A stretch of 49,304 nt of DNA from Verrucomicrobiota bacterium (lineage in GTDB: Bacteria; Verrucomicrobiota; Verrucomicrobiia; Verrucomicrobiales; DEV007), in NCBI GenBank assembly GCA_018970725.1, contig JAGWVU010000036.1:1-49304 (forward strand), read 5' to 3'. A program made the position numbers and the translations under genes. How positions within the stretch are numbered: position 1 is the first letter of the stretch; each line of letters begins with the position of its first letter. The notes under the pieces are model-generated. The model made no database searches, had not been told where the DNA came from, and was given only the letters and a program-made list of their open reading frames with translations. Positions 7,560-17,341 of this stretch are shown here, piece by piece.

Positions 7560-9194
7560 TCAGACTTGGGCGTTCTCCAAGGGAGTGCCTGCGACGACGG
7601 CGGCGCGGGCGTTTTCCACGGCGTTGGTCTTCTCGAGATAGTAGTCGTAGCCTCCGGAGAACTTGGTGAGTTGCCCGGCGTTGATGTGATAGACCTGGGT
7701 GGCGAGTTGCCGGATGAAATGGACGTCGTGGGAAATGAAAACCAAGGTGCCTTCGTATTCCCGCAACGCGATGGTGAGGGCCTCGATGGAGACGATGTCG
7801 AGGTGGGTGGTCGGCTCGTCCATCAGCAGGAGGTTGGGCGGATCAACGAGGAATTTGACGAGGCTGAGGCGGCTTTTTTCGCCCCCTGAGAGGACGCGGC
7901 ATTTTTTGAAGACCTCCTCCTTGCGGAAAAGGAAGGAGCCGAGCACGCCGCGGGCCTCGTCCTCCTTCATCTTGGGATTGGACTTCATCACTTCGTCGAG
8001 GACGGTGGCGTCCCCGTCGAGCATCTCGGAACGGTGCTGGGAGAAGTAACCGATCTTGCAGTTGTGACCGGTCTTGCGGATCCCGCCCTGGATCTCCACG
8101 GCGCCGGCGAGGATCTTGAGGAGGGTCGATTTTCCGGCGCCGTTCGGGCCGACGAGAACCGTGCGATCCCCCCGCTCCACATCGACGTTGAGGTTGTCGT
8201 AGACCTTGACGGCCCCGTAGGAGAACTGCGCGTCCTCGAGATAAATGACGCGTTGGCCGCTGCGCTCCGGTTGGGGGAACTGGATGCGGAAGACCTTGCG
8301 CGGCGGCTTCGGTTTGGGGACCCGCTCGATTTTCTCCAATTGCTTGATGCGGCTTTGGACTTGGGCGGCCTTGGAGGTGGTGGAGCGGAAGCGGTCGATG
8401 AAATCCTGGATCTCCTTGATTTCCTTCTCCTGATTTTTCCAAGCGGCGTGCTGGGTCTCGAACCGGTCGCGAGCCTCCTTGAGGTAACCGGTGTAATTCG
8501 TTTTGTAATAGTCGAGCTGGCCGTCGTTGATATCGTAGATGGACCCGACGATATCGTCCATGAACTCGCGGTCGTGCGAGATCATGAGAATGGCGCCGGG
8601 GTAAGACTTCAGATGGTTCTGGAACCACCAGAGCGAGTGCAAGTCGAGATGGTTCGTCGGTTCGTCGAGCATCAGCAGATCCGGTTCCATGGCGAGTAGC
8701 CTGGCGAGGTGGGCGCGCATGACCCAGCCACCGGAGAGTTCGCGGGCGGGGCGCACCCAATCGTGCTCACGGAAGCCGAGCCCGCGGAGCATCGCCTTGG
8801 CCTTGGCTTCGAGGGCCGGATCGGACAGTTGATCGTGTTTGGTCTGCGCCTCGAAATAGGCCGGTTCGTCCGTGGTTCCGTTCGCCTCGTGTTCCTGAAG
8901 GATGGCCTCGAGGCGCTCCAATTCGCCGCCCCTGCCGAGCGCGATGTCGAGAGCGGTGAGATCGCCGACGGGTTCGCTTTCCTGAGGGAGGAAGCCGGTG
9001 GTGGACCATTCATCCCGCTCGATCTTTCCGGAGTCGGGCTCGTCCTCACCGAGGATGAGGCGGAACAGGGTGGTCTTGCCAGCGCCGTTCGGACCGACCA
9101 AGGCCACGCGGTCGCCATGGTTCACCGTCATGTTGGCGTCTTGGAAAAGCACTCGGGTGGCGACGGACTTTGTCAGTTTGCGGATCGTCAGCAT
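7560..9194 (-). CDS. ABC-F family ATPase (ribosome-associated)
   Basis: This 544-residue protein has two ABC nucleotide-binding domains and no membrane segments. Domain 1 has Walker A GPNGAGKTT (34-42), a signature-like LSGGWVMR and Walker B MLDEPTNHLD. A charged linker (roughly 240-310) follows with the helical-hairpin character of the ABC-F P-site tRNA-interaction motif. Domain 2 has GPNGAGKST, LSGGEKSRLSL and LLMDEPTTHLD. ABC-F proteins bind the ribosomal E site and modulate translation. The subgroup (Uup-, YbiT- or EttA-like) is not assigned here. It is separated by 198 bp from the upstream ATPase gene. Confidence 0.9.
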   Translation of the reverse strand: MLTIRKLTKSVATRVLFQDANMTVNHGDRVALVGPNGAGKTTLFRLILGEDEPDSGKIERDEWSTTGFLPQESEPVGDLTALDIALGRGGELERLEAILQEHEANGTTDEPAYFEAQTKHDQLSDPALEAKAKAMLRGLGFREHDWVRPARELSGGWVMRAHLARLLAMEPDLLMLDEPTNHLDLHSLWWFQNHLKSYPGAILMISHDREFMDDIVGSIYDINDGQLDYYKTNYTGYLKEARDRFETQHAAWKNQEKEIKEIQDFIDRFRSTTSKAAQVQSRIKQLEKIERVPKPKPPRKVFRIQFPQPERSGQRVIYLEDAQFSYGAVKVYDNLNVDVERGDRTVLVGPNGAGKSTLLKILAGAVEIQGGIRKTGHNCKIGYFSQHRSEMLDGDATVLDEVMKSNPKMKEDEARGVLGSFLFRKEEVFKKCRVLSGGEKSRLSLVKFLVDPPNLLLMDEPTTHLDIVSIEALTIALREYEGTLVFISHDVHFIRQLATQVYHINAGQLTKFSGGYDYYLEKTNAVENARAAVVAGTPLENAQV

Positions 9195-9392
9195 AGGAAG
9201 GGCGGGACAGTAAATTGATTTTGCGAAAAGGCCAGCGTGAGGATGACGCGGAGCCCAAGGATACGAACCAAAACCGGGCGGGAGACGGAATGGCTCACGG
9301 ATTCCTCCCGGAGGAGCCGGACCGAACGGGATGGGCCTTCTCCGTCTGACGCGGCCCCCCGGCCCGTCATTCAGAGGCGGCGGGAACTTGGT

Positions 9393-11846
9393 TCAAGACC
9401 AGGCTTCCTGCAACTCAAACTGGCTTTTGCGCACGTAAGGCAGCCAGGCGAGACCGCAAGCCTTGGTGGTGATGTTTTTCTTCAAGGCTTCCACGAGGAT
9501 GGGTTCCAGAGGGGTTGAAGCGGCATCGAAGTTGACCTTGAGCTTTTCGATTTCCCGCGCCAGTTCGGCCTCCGCCTCGCCCAAATTGGCCTCGAGACGG
9601 CGGACCTCCTCCTTGCCACGGTTCACGTCCTGATCCTCCTTCCAGATCCGGGAAGCGCCGGTGGTGGCGGCGCGCGCCTTGCTCCCGGAGACGCCCTTGG
9701 AGCGCCCGCCGAGAAAGAAATCGAGGATCGTGCTCCCGATGGACACGGCGGTCGAGACCTTGGCGGCGTTGGCTTGGGCGGTTTGCTCCTCCACCCTGGC
9801 CACGGCCCGTTGCAAACCCGCTTTGGCGGCCTCGATCTTCTTCTGGTGGCGGCCCTCCAGTTCCGCGACCGCTTGATCGCGAAGTTCGCGGGCCGCGTGC
9901 TGGAGCCGCGCCCGGAAGTCCCCCTCGGTTTCCTCAGGTCTGGAGACGAGCTTGAAGACCGGGGCCGACCAGAGCGGCAGCTTTTCATTCTGCTGCAACC
10001 AATCGGTGAACTCGCCCCGCACCCGGGTGTAGAACGGGGAATCCGTCACTTCGGCGGGCAACCCGCCCCATTCGCCCGCCTTGCCGGGCCTCCGTTGGAA
10101 ATGCGTCAGGTTGAGGGTGGCCGGCAACGCGACCTCGTGTTCCCAATCCACCGGGCTTTCCCCCTCGGCGATGCGGTTCAGCTTCAGGACCGGTTTGCCT
10201 CCGTTGATCTGCAGCTTGGCATCCGAGTAACGCACCTCGGCGGCCCGGAGCACGGCGGGAAGATAGATCACGGCCTGATCCATCCAAGGGGCCGCGGGAG
10301 GAAGGAAATACTCCTCCACCTTGCTGGAAACGGGCGGCTTGTTGCTGTCGCTCTCCTGCGCCGCCGCGGTCAGGCGCCGGACTTCCCCGGCCCCGGATTC
10401 GTGCACTTCAAAGGGAAAGAGGTCCCGTTTCGGGTCCATCAACACCTTGATCTGGTCCCGGGACAACGGGCCGCGCAAATACGACATGGCCCAGCGCACC
10501 TGAAAAGTCGCGGGTCCTCCGGCGTGGACGTTGTTCAGGAGAAACACCCGCGTGGCCAGCCCGGAAAGCAGTTCGTCCATCGCAGCCCGGTCGAATCCAC
10601 CCTTGCCGGAGGCGGCGCCTTCCAGACCATCGAGGACCCGCGCCTTGTCCCGCTCCGTCTGCAACCTGCCGAGAAACCAGGTGCCGATGTTGGAGAGCGC
10701 CTTGTAATCGAGATCGACGGGGTTTTGGGTGGCCAGCAACAGCCCGAGTCCGAAGGCCCGTCCCTGTTTCAGCAGGGTGAGCATCGGTTTTTTGGAGGGA
10801 GGGTTGGCGGTCGGCGGCAGATAGCCGTAAATCTCGTCCATATAGAACAGGGCCCGCAACGAGGTGGTCCCGGACTGCGCCCGCATCCAGCCCAGCATTT
10901 GGTTGAGCAGCAGCGAGACGAAGAACATGCGTTCGCTGTCGCCAAGATGGGAAATGGAAAAGATCGAGATCCGGGCCCGGCCATCCGGGGCGTGCATCAT
11001 CCGGTTGATGTCGAGCGGCACGCCCTTGAGCCAGACGCTGAATCCCGGGGAAGCGAGAAGACTGTTGAGCCGCATGGCCAGCTCCTGTCGTTTCTTCCCG
11101 GCGAAGAACTCGTTCACCTCGACCACACCGATGCTGGTGAAAGGAGGATCCTGAATGTAACCGATCAGCGAGGCCAGGCTGAGGCTCTCCTGATTCTGCC
11201 AACAGGTCGAGAAGATGTTGGAGAGGAGGATGTGCTCCTTGGACTGGATCGGATCCGCGGCGATGCCCATGAGCGCGAGCAGACTCGACACGGTGGATTC
11301 GATCCGCTCGGCGAAAAGCTCGTGGTCCTCCACAAGGGCGGCTTCCGGCGCGTCGAGCGAGCTGACGATCGACACCGGCACGCCCGAGCGCGATCCGGGG
11401 GTGAACACATTGATATCCACCTTTTCCTGCAGCCGGCGGATCCGGTCCGCATCCTGGCCCCACTCCGCCAGACCGTTCTTCCAGAGCGCGGCCTGTTGCC
11501 CGGCGAAATCATCAGGGCTCACCCCCTTGCGGGCGGCGTCGTCCTCGTTGATCCAAGGACGGAAATCCGACCCGCGCAATTCGGGGAACTGGAGCATTAG
11601 GTTGGGGATATCCCCTTTTGGATCGATGACGATGGCCGGAATCCCATCCATGGCCGCCTCCTCGAGGAGGGCGAGACAGAGCCCGGTCTTGCCCGAGCCT
11701 GTCATACCCAGAACCACCCCGTGCGTGACTAGGTCCCTGGAATCGTAAAGCACCAGTTCATCGGCCATCCCCCGGGTGTGGAGATCATACTTGCGGCCAA
11801 GGTAGAACTTGCCCGGTTTTTCGTAGTCAGAAACTTGGATGTCCAT
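9393..11846 (-). CDS. HerA-like AAA ATPase with C-terminal coiled coil
   Basis: This 817-residue soluble protein begins with a DUF87/HerA-type ATPase core. Walker A is GMTGSGKT at about residues 46-53, preceded by the typical LVTHGVVLGMTGSGK context, then VIDPKGD (about 73-79), a second acidic strand LFYMDEIYGYLPP, and the LLATQNPVDLDYKALSNIGTWF segment seen in VirB4/HerA-like pumps. The C-terminal third is unlike HerA. It contains an Ala/Glu/Lys-rich coiled coil, a short SIGSTILDFFLGGRSKG element and a second coiled coil. The start MDIQVSDYE was chosen because upstream sequence is antisense to the ABC gene. Function is unassigned; DNA remodelling or pumping is the family expectation. Confidence 0.75.
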   Translation of the reverse strand: MDIQVSDYEKPGKFYLGRKYDLHTRGMADELVLYDSRDLVTHGVVLGMTGSGKTGLCLALLEEAAMDGIPAIVIDPKGDIPNLMLQFPELRGSDFRPWINEDDAARKGVSPDDFAGQQAALWKNGLAEWGQDADRIRRLQEKVDINVFTPGSRSGVPVSIVSSLDAPEAALVEDHELFAERIESTVSSLLALMGIAADPIQSKEHILLSNIFSTCWQNQESLSLASLIGYIQDPPFTSIGVVEVNEFFAGKKRQELAMRLNSLLASPGFSVWLKGVPLDINRMMHAPDGRARISIFSISHLGDSERMFFVSLLLNQMLGWMRAQSGTTSLRALFYMDEIYGYLPPTANPPSKKPMLTLLKQGRAFGLGLLLATQNPVDLDYKALSNIGTWFLGRLQTERDKARVLDGLEGAASGKGGFDRAAMDELLSGLATRVFLLNNVHAGGPATFQVRWAMSYLRGPLSRDQIKVLMDPKRDLFPFEVHESGAGEVRRLTAAAQESDSNKPPVSSKVEEYFLPPAAPWMDQAVIYLPAVLRAAEVRYSDAKLQINGGKPVLKLNRIAEGESPVDWEHEVALPATLNLTHFQRRPGKAGEWGGLPAEVTDSPFYTRVRGEFTDWLQQNEKLPLWSAPVFKLVSRPEETEGDFRARLQHAARELRDQAVAELEGRHQKKIEAAKAGLQRAVARVEEQTAQANAAKVSTAVSIGSTILDFFLGGRSKGVSGSKARAATTGASRIWKEDQDVNRGKEEVRRLEANLGEAEAELAREIEKLKVNFDAASTPLEPILVEALKKNITTKACGLAWLPYVRKSQFELQEAWS

Positions 11847-11985
11847 GGTGGTCCGATGCCGCCGCCGATTGTCCCTTGAAGAGCCCGTCAGAGTCACGGA
11901 TTCCGGGCGGTCGTGGCAACGAGCGCTGCCAAAACGGCCGGGTCCGGGAGCCTGACCCGGCAACGTAACGGCGTTCGCCCTCCAG

Positions 11986-13848
11986 TCAACGCTCCGGGCG
12001 GCCTTGTTCGGGTTCCGAGAGGCCGGCTCCGACCCACAAAGCCCGGAACCGGCCTGCGTCACGCGCCAGCAGTTCATCCGGTGACCCGCTCTCGACGAGT
12101 TGTCCCCCGTCCAGAACCAGCACGAGATCCGCATGACGCAAGGTGCTGAGACGATGCGCCACCACGAAGCTGGTCCGTCCGGCCAACAACCGCCGCATGG
12201 CCGCCTGGGTCCGCTTTTCGGTGATGGGATCGATGGCGCTGGTGGCCTCGTCCAGAATGAGAATGCGCGGATCCGCCAGAAGCGCCCTGGCGAAGCAGGC
12301 CAGCTGCCGTTGTCCCAAGGACAGGGCGGCCCCGCGCTCCCCCACCCCGGTCTCGAGCCCTTGCGGCAAGGACTCGAAAAGGTCGAGGCAATCCAGCCGC
12401 CGCAAGGCATCGCGCACTTCCTCCACGGACGCCTCGGGACGGGCGAGACGGATGTTTTCGAGCAAGGTGCCTCCGAAGAGGTGGTTCTGCTGGGGCACAA
12501 TGGCCAACTGCCGATGCAACCAGGGACTGGAAATCCGGCGGGTATCGATTCCATCGAGCCGGACCACGCCGGAATCCGGGAGATAGAACTTCGCGGCCAA
12601 GCCGGCGAGCGTGCTTTTTCCGCCGCCGGTGGCGCCGACGATGGCCACCGTCTGTCCCGGTTGGATCCCGAAGCTGAGGCCGCGGAGCACGGGCCGGTCC
12701 GGCTGATAGGAAAAGACGACGTCCTCGAATTCGACGCGCCCTTGGAAATGCGGAATTTCCACCGCGTCCGGCGGGTCCTCCCATCCGGGCTTTTGATCGA
12801 GGATGGCAAAGACCTTTTCGGCCCCGGCCATGGCGTTGAGGGCCTCGTTGAACATATTTCCGAGCACCGTGATCGGGCTGAAAAAGAGTCCCGCGAGGAA
12901 GAAAAACTGCACCATGCTTCCGAGAGGCATGGCGATTTCCGGGTGCAGCACCCGCCACCCTCCGACCACGATGAGCAAGGCCATGAAGAGTTGGCCGTTG
13001 AGTTCCAACAACGGCAAAAAGGTTCCGCTGGTCCGGGCCGAAACGAAGTTGAATCCGGCGTGGTCCGTGACCAAGTCCCGGAAGAGACCGGCGTTGATCT
13101 CCCCGCGCCCGAAACTCTGGGTCACCCGGATCCCGCTGACACTCTCCGCCATCGTGGCGGTGATCCGGCTGTAGCTATCGCTCTGCCGGCGATACGCCCG
13201 GCTCAGCCGGTCCCGGAAATAATGGTTCAGGAGCCAGACCACCGGGGCCATCCCCAGCACGAGCAAAAAGAGGACCCGATCCTCCAGCATCATGAGCAAA
13301 GCGCACCCGAGCATCTGGCCGACCTGCACGAGGCTCACGAAAAACACGTTTTGCACGCCCACACGAACGCTCTCGGCATCGCCCGTGAGCCGGCTGATGA
13401 GGCGGCCGACCGGATTGGCGTTGAAATACTGCATGGTCATCCGCAGCCAGTGACGGAACAGGGCCGCCCGGAGGTCACGGATCACCGCTTCCCCCACTTC
13501 CAAGGCCAGCTTGATGCGGAACGCGAAGGTCACTTCCGTGAGGAGCGCAAACCCGAAAAATCCGCCCACCCACCCAAGCAACGACGCTTCGTCCCCGCTG
13601 GCCACCGGTCCGCTGATGATGGCCCCGACCGCCCAGGCCAGCACCGGCATCTGCACCGCCCGGGCCAAAACCAGAAAGATGAGCCACCCCATCTTTTTCC
13701 GGTAGGGAACCGTGAACCCGAAGAGCCGGCGGATCAACTGGAAGGACAAGGGCGCCTGGTCCCGCTCCTCCACCTCGCCCTGTTCCTTGCGAAGGCGGTC
13801 GAGCACTTCACGGTCGACAATTCCGGCGATGGCCCGCTTGCCGCTCAC
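11986..13848 (-). CDS. ABC exporter half-transporter (canonical ATP site subunit)
   Basis: This 620-residue protein has an N-terminal six-helix exporter domain (about 30-330) and a C-terminal nucleotide-binding domain. Motifs are Walker A GATGGGKST, Q-loop PQQNHLFGG, signature LSLGQRQL (non-canonical second residue pair), Walker B LILDEATSAID with the catalytic Glu present, and switch His in VAHRLSTL. The start is GTG at 13848-13846, overlapping the stop of the upstream half-transporter (GTGA), so the two are co-translated. Together they look like a heterodimeric multidrug/lipid-type exporter of the MsbA/TM287-288 kind. Substrate unknown. Confidence 0.88.
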   Translation of the reverse strand: MSGKRAIAGIVDREVLDRLRKEQGEVEERDQAPLSFQLIRRLFGFTVPYRKKMGWLIFLVLARAVQMPVLAWAVGAIISGPVASGDEASLLGWVGGFFGFALLTEVTFAFRIKLALEVGEAVIRDLRAALFRHWLRMTMQYFNANPVGRLISRLTGDAESVRVGVQNVFFVSLVQVGQMLGCALLMMLEDRVLFLLVLGMAPVVWLLNHYFRDRLSRAYRRQSDSYSRITATMAESVSGIRVTQSFGRGEINAGLFRDLVTDHAGFNFVSARTSGTFLPLLELNGQLFMALLIVVGGWRVLHPEIAMPLGSMVQFFFLAGLFFSPITVLGNMFNEALNAMAGAEKVFAILDQKPGWEDPPDAVEIPHFQGRVEFEDVVFSYQPDRPVLRGLSFGIQPGQTVAIVGATGGGKSTLAGLAAKFYLPDSGVVRLDGIDTRRISSPWLHRQLAIVPQQNHLFGGTLLENIRLARPEASVEEVRDALRRLDCLDLFESLPQGLETGVGERGAALSLGQRQLACFARALLADPRILILDEATSAIDPITEKRTQAAMRRLLAGRTSFVVAHRLSTLRHADLVLVLDGGQLVESGSPDELLARDAGRFRALWVGAGLSEPEQGRPER

Positions 13849-15680
13849 GGCTCCTGCCCTCCCTTCTCCGCCAGCAAGGCGTCCCGGTAATAGCCGGGCA
13901 CCGCCGCCAACTCCCGATGCGTTCCCACGGCGGCAATCCGCCCCCCGTCCAGCACCACGATGCGGTCCGCGCGCCGCACCGAGCTGAAGCGGTGCGCGAT
14001 CAGAACCGTGGTCCGGCCCGCCATCACTCCCTCCATGGCGGTCAGGATTTCCTGTTCCGTGCCGGCATCGACCGCCGCGGTCGGGTCATCGAGAATGAGG
14101 ATGGCGGGATCCAGGAGGATGGCCCGGGCCAGGGCGAGCCGCTGCCGCTGGCCTCCGGACAAGTTCGCGCCGTTCTCGTGCAACACGGAATCGTATCCGT
14201 CCGGCAACCGCTCGATGAATTCCGCGGCCGAAGCCAGCCGGGCGGCGCGCTCGACCGCCTCGCGCGAAGCCGACGGGTTCCCGAACGAAATGTTCGCCGC
14301 CACGCTGGCCCGGAAGAGGAAGCTCTCTTGGAAAACAACCCCCACCTGACGCCGCACATCTTCAAGCCGCCAGTCCCGCAGGTCCCGGCCGTCGAGCCGC
14401 ACCACGCCCCGGTCCGGATCATAAAAGCGCGGGATGAGCGAAACCAACGCACTCTTGCCGGAACCGGTGGGGCCGACCAGCGCCACTTTTTCGCCGGGAC
14501 GGATCACGAGGTCGATGCCCTGGAGCACGGTGGCCTTGGGCTCGAAACGGAAGTCGACGCCTTCGAAGCGGATTTCTCCGGCGGCCCGGGGCAAAGGCAG
14601 CGCTCCGGGGCGCTCCGGCAAGCCGTCGGGCGCATCGAGGATTTCATAGACACGTTCGGCCCCGGTGAGGGTCTGCTGGAGGTTGTCGGCAATGCCGCCG
14701 ATGGCGTTGACCTGGGCGGAAAGCTGCTGCAGCACCCCGGCAAAGACGAGAAGTCCCGTGCCCACAGGGATTTCCCCGCGGATCGCCAGAACCCCGCCAT
14801 AACCCAACAGGATGGTCATACCGATCTGATTGAGCAAGGAGACCAACGGGGAAAGCACGGTCAGCTTCCCGAAGAGACGGCGTTTCTGGGCGGTCACCGC
14901 CTCGTTGCTGGCGAGAAAGCGTCCGGCGGCCCACGGCTCCAAGCCGAAGCTCTTGACCACGCCGATCCCTCTGGCCAGTTCCTCGAAGGTCCGCACCAGC
15001 GTGTCCATCCGATCCCTGCCTTCCTCGTAATCCTTGCGCAACCACCTCGCGAAGAGCACCACCACGGCGAGCAGCACCGGCAGGTAGGCCAGGCACGCGA
15101 AGGCCAAACCCTGATGAATCCGGATCATGGTAGCGAGGTAGATGCATCCCGAAATGATCACGCCCACCGCTTGCAAGAGCACGCCGTCCACGAACAACCG
15201 CACCGCTTGCACGTCCCCGGTCACCCGGTTGATCAGGGACCCGGTGGCGTTGGTATCGAAGAAACGGAAACTGAGCTTCTGCATCCGGGCGTAAACCCGC
15301 GCCCGCAACTCGACCACGATACGGCGCTGTCCGAGACGGTTGGCCGCCATCGCGTTGAGGATCGACAACCCGGCCCGCAACGCCGCCGCCGCGAACACAA
15401 TCCCTCCCAAGACCAGCAACACCTCGAACGGCTGCCAGTCCGGCGCTGGCGTCCAACCGAACGGAAAGCGGAACGCGGCGGGACCCGGATCCAAGGTGGC
15501 CCGGAGGTAATCGATGGCCCAGCCCGTGGCCGCCAAACCCGCCAAACCGAGCGACAACAACGCCACCTGGAGCGCCAACAAGCCGAGGCATTCCAACCAG
15601 TATTCGCCGGCCAACCGCAACAACCTGCCGAGCAACTCCATCTGCCGCGACCTTCCGGCGGCGCCCTCACCGTCTCTCAT
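13845..15680 (-). CDS. ABC exporter half-transporter (degenerate ATP site subunit)
   Basis: This 611-residue half-exporter has a membrane domain (about 20-320), Walker A GPTGSGKSALVSL, Q-loop FQESFLF, canonical signature LSGGQRQRLALARA and switch His in IAHRFSSV. Walker B reads LILDDPTAAVD: the catalytic Glu is replaced by Asp. That swap marks the degenerate-site subunit of heterodimeric ABC exporters (family knowledge), matching the LSLGQ signature in its partner. The first 13 residues overlap the end of the CYTH-CHAD gene, so MELLGRLL at 15641 is an alternative start. It lies in a tight cluster with the CHAD gene upstream and its partner downstream. Confidence 0.88.
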   Translation of the reverse strand: MRDGEGAAGRSRQMELLGRLLRLAGEYWLECLGLLALQVALLSLGLAGLAATGWAIDYLRATLDPGPAAFRFPFGWTPAPDWQPFEVLLVLGGIVFAAAALRAGLSILNAMAANRLGQRRIVVELRARVYARMQKLSFRFFDTNATGSLINRVTGDVQAVRLFVDGVLLQAVGVIISGCIYLATMIRIHQGLAFACLAYLPVLLAVVVLFARWLRKDYEEGRDRMDTLVRTFEELARGIGVVKSFGLEPWAAGRFLASNEAVTAQKRRLFGKLTVLSPLVSLLNQIGMTILLGYGGVLAIRGEIPVGTGLLVFAGVLQQLSAQVNAIGGIADNLQQTLTGAERVYEILDAPDGLPERPGALPLPRAAGEIRFEGVDFRFEPKATVLQGIDLVIRPGEKVALVGPTGSGKSALVSLIPRFYDPDRGVVRLDGRDLRDWRLEDVRRQVGVVFQESFLFRASVAANISFGNPSASREAVERAARLASAAEFIERLPDGYDSVLHENGANLSGGQRQRLALARAILLDPAILILDDPTAAVDAGTEQEILTAMEGVMAGRTTVLIAHRFSSVRRADRIVVLDGGRIAAVGTHRELAAVPGYYRDALLAEKGGQEP

Positions 15681-17253
15681 GCCAAGGTCGCTTCATTTCG
15701 GAGAATTCGCTCCAGCCCTGCAAGACCCTTTCCCGCAAACAGGCCCGCTCACCGGTCTGCCCCGCCACCATGCCGCCGAGGAAGGCCCGGACCTCCCCGG
15801 TCCGTCCCCGGCCCAACCCGCCGAGCAAATCACGGGCCGTCACCAGATCCTGCAGTTCCCCCAGAGCCTCCTGCAAGTTCTGCAGGGCCCCTGCGTAACG
15901 GGACGTGACTTTGCCCGCAAAGCAATCCTCGAAGGAGTCCAGCAAATAGCGCTGCCGCTTGATGGCAATCCGCAACGCATGCCAGGCGGCGTCCTCCCCG
16001 GACGACAGGTCGGCCCCGGCGCGCTCGAGCCGGTGATGCCCTGTTTCCAATGCGTTCCGCGCCATTTTGCCGACCGATCCACGGAACTGCCGAAGCTCTC
16101 CGCGGGACATCCGCCGGCGCCACCGCCGGCAGCTGATCCAACCCGTGAGGCGGAGAACCATGAGGCCGTATTCACGGGAAAGGAGGAACTTGCGGAGACG
16201 GGCGGCGGCTTTGGCGCGCGCTTTTCCGGCCAGGGTCAGAACCTCGGCGAACAACGGTTCCCCGGCCGATCCGGTTTCGACCGCGGCGAGACGGTCCGTG
16301 ACAAGAACATCCCAATCCCGCGCCGGGCCGAGGACCGCGAGCATTCCGCGGAGCCAAGCCCGGACCGGTTCCACCTCCCCGTCCGGCAACCGGGGGCGAA
16401 AGGCACTCAAACAAGCGCGCAACCGCCGCAACGCGACCCGCATCTGATGCACCGCCTCAGGATCACCGGTCAGCAGGATCACCCGTTCGTTGGCCCGCAT
16501 CTGCCGCAGCGCGTTTTCCAGAATCCCGGCAAAAACCTCCTCCGCCGGACGGCTCCAACGGACCGTTCGCGGACACGCCTTCTCCGGAAGAAGGGCCTTT
16601 CCCTGCAAGAGCGCATACCCCAGATCCGCCTTGCCCCGGATCTCCGGCCGGAGGTCCACGGACTCGGACAACGTCTCGGCCAAGCGGAAGAGGTTTTCCG
16701 GACTCTCCCCCCTGGCTTCCAACTCGACCTCGCACAACGGAGCGGTCCGGCGCCCCGCGCTGAGCCTTCCCACATCAATGGAAAGCTCGATCTCCCCGCC
16801 TTGCTCCCCCGCCAGATGGTAAACCCTCCTCTCCACCCGGGTGGCGAATACCGGGCGCAACCGACCGCGGATCCGTTTCCGCCCGAGGAGGGCGAGGCCC
16901 GGCCGACGCGACAAAGCGCTCAAATCCGGACTCGGTCCGTCCAACGGCATCTCGCTCTCCAGACGGTTGAACAGGCCCGTCGGGGCTCCCGCCGCCCGTT
17001 GCTTCACCGTCTGCACCCACCCGCCACCGACCTCCCGCCGCACCCGCAACTCAATCCCCCCGGCGGCGAGATCGAGATCCGGCGTGTCGAAATACACGGC
17101 CTCAAGGTGACGCACCTCCGCCCCCGCCCGCCCGGCCCGGCTGGAGGGAAAAACGAGGGCCCGCGCTTCCAAAAGCGGCAGCTCATCCCGCCGGAACCCG
17201 AGCTTCAACTCCTGCTCCCTCGGGGTGACCTCATCTGCCGGATCCGCGCGCAT
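15667..17253 (-). CDS. CYTH-CHAD domain protein
   Basis: This 528-residue protein has two domains. Residues about 10-220 are a CYTH (triphosphate tunnel metalloenzyme) domain beginning EQELKL, the ExExK-type motif, with further acidic and basic tunnel residues (EIELSIDVG, CEVELEA). Residues about 235-520 are a CHAD helical domain rich in conserved His/Arg (VHQMRVALRRLRACL, WHALRIAIKRQRYLLDSF). CHAD domains bind inorganic polyphosphate, and CYTH domains hydrolyse triphosphate or related substrates, so a polyphosphate or triphosphate role is likely. Its 3' end overlaps the first ABC half-exporter by 14 bp, which suggests co-expression. Confidence 0.88.
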   Translation of the reverse strand: MRADPADEVTPREQELKLGFRRDELPLLEARALVFPSSRAGRAGAEVRHLEAVYFDTPDLDLAAGGIELRVRREVGGGWVQTVKQRAAGAPTGLFNRLESEMPLDGPSPDLSALSRRPGLALLGRKRIRGRLRPVFATRVERRVYHLAGEQGGEIELSIDVGRLSAGRRTAPLCEVELEARGESPENLFRLAETLSESVDLRPEIRGKADLGYALLQGKALLPEKACPRTVRWSRPAEEVFAGILENALRQMRANERVILLTGDPEAVHQMRVALRRLRACLSAFRPRLPDGEVEPVRAWLRGMLAVLGPARDWDVLVTDRLAAVETGSAGEPLFAEVLTLAGKARAKAAARLRKFLLSREYGLMVLRLTGWISCRRWRRRMSRGELRQFRGSVGKMARNALETGHHRLERAGADLSSGEDAAWHALRIAIKRQRYLLDSFEDCFAGKVTSRYAGALQNLQEALGELQDLVTARDLLGGLGRGRTGEVRAFLGGMVAGQTGERACLRERVLQGWSEFSEMKRPWHERR

Positions 17254-17341
17254 CAGCGGAGAACAGCATGCAACCTGGGGACGTGAAGTTCAAGGAGAGC
17301 CCGGAAAAACCTCCGCGCGACCATGAGGAAATCCGGACGGA

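Noticed and set aside
11847-12809. Upstream extension of the ATPase frame
   Set aside because: The extra 321 codons run antisense through the ABC exporter gene; the Met at 11846 begins the conserved region.
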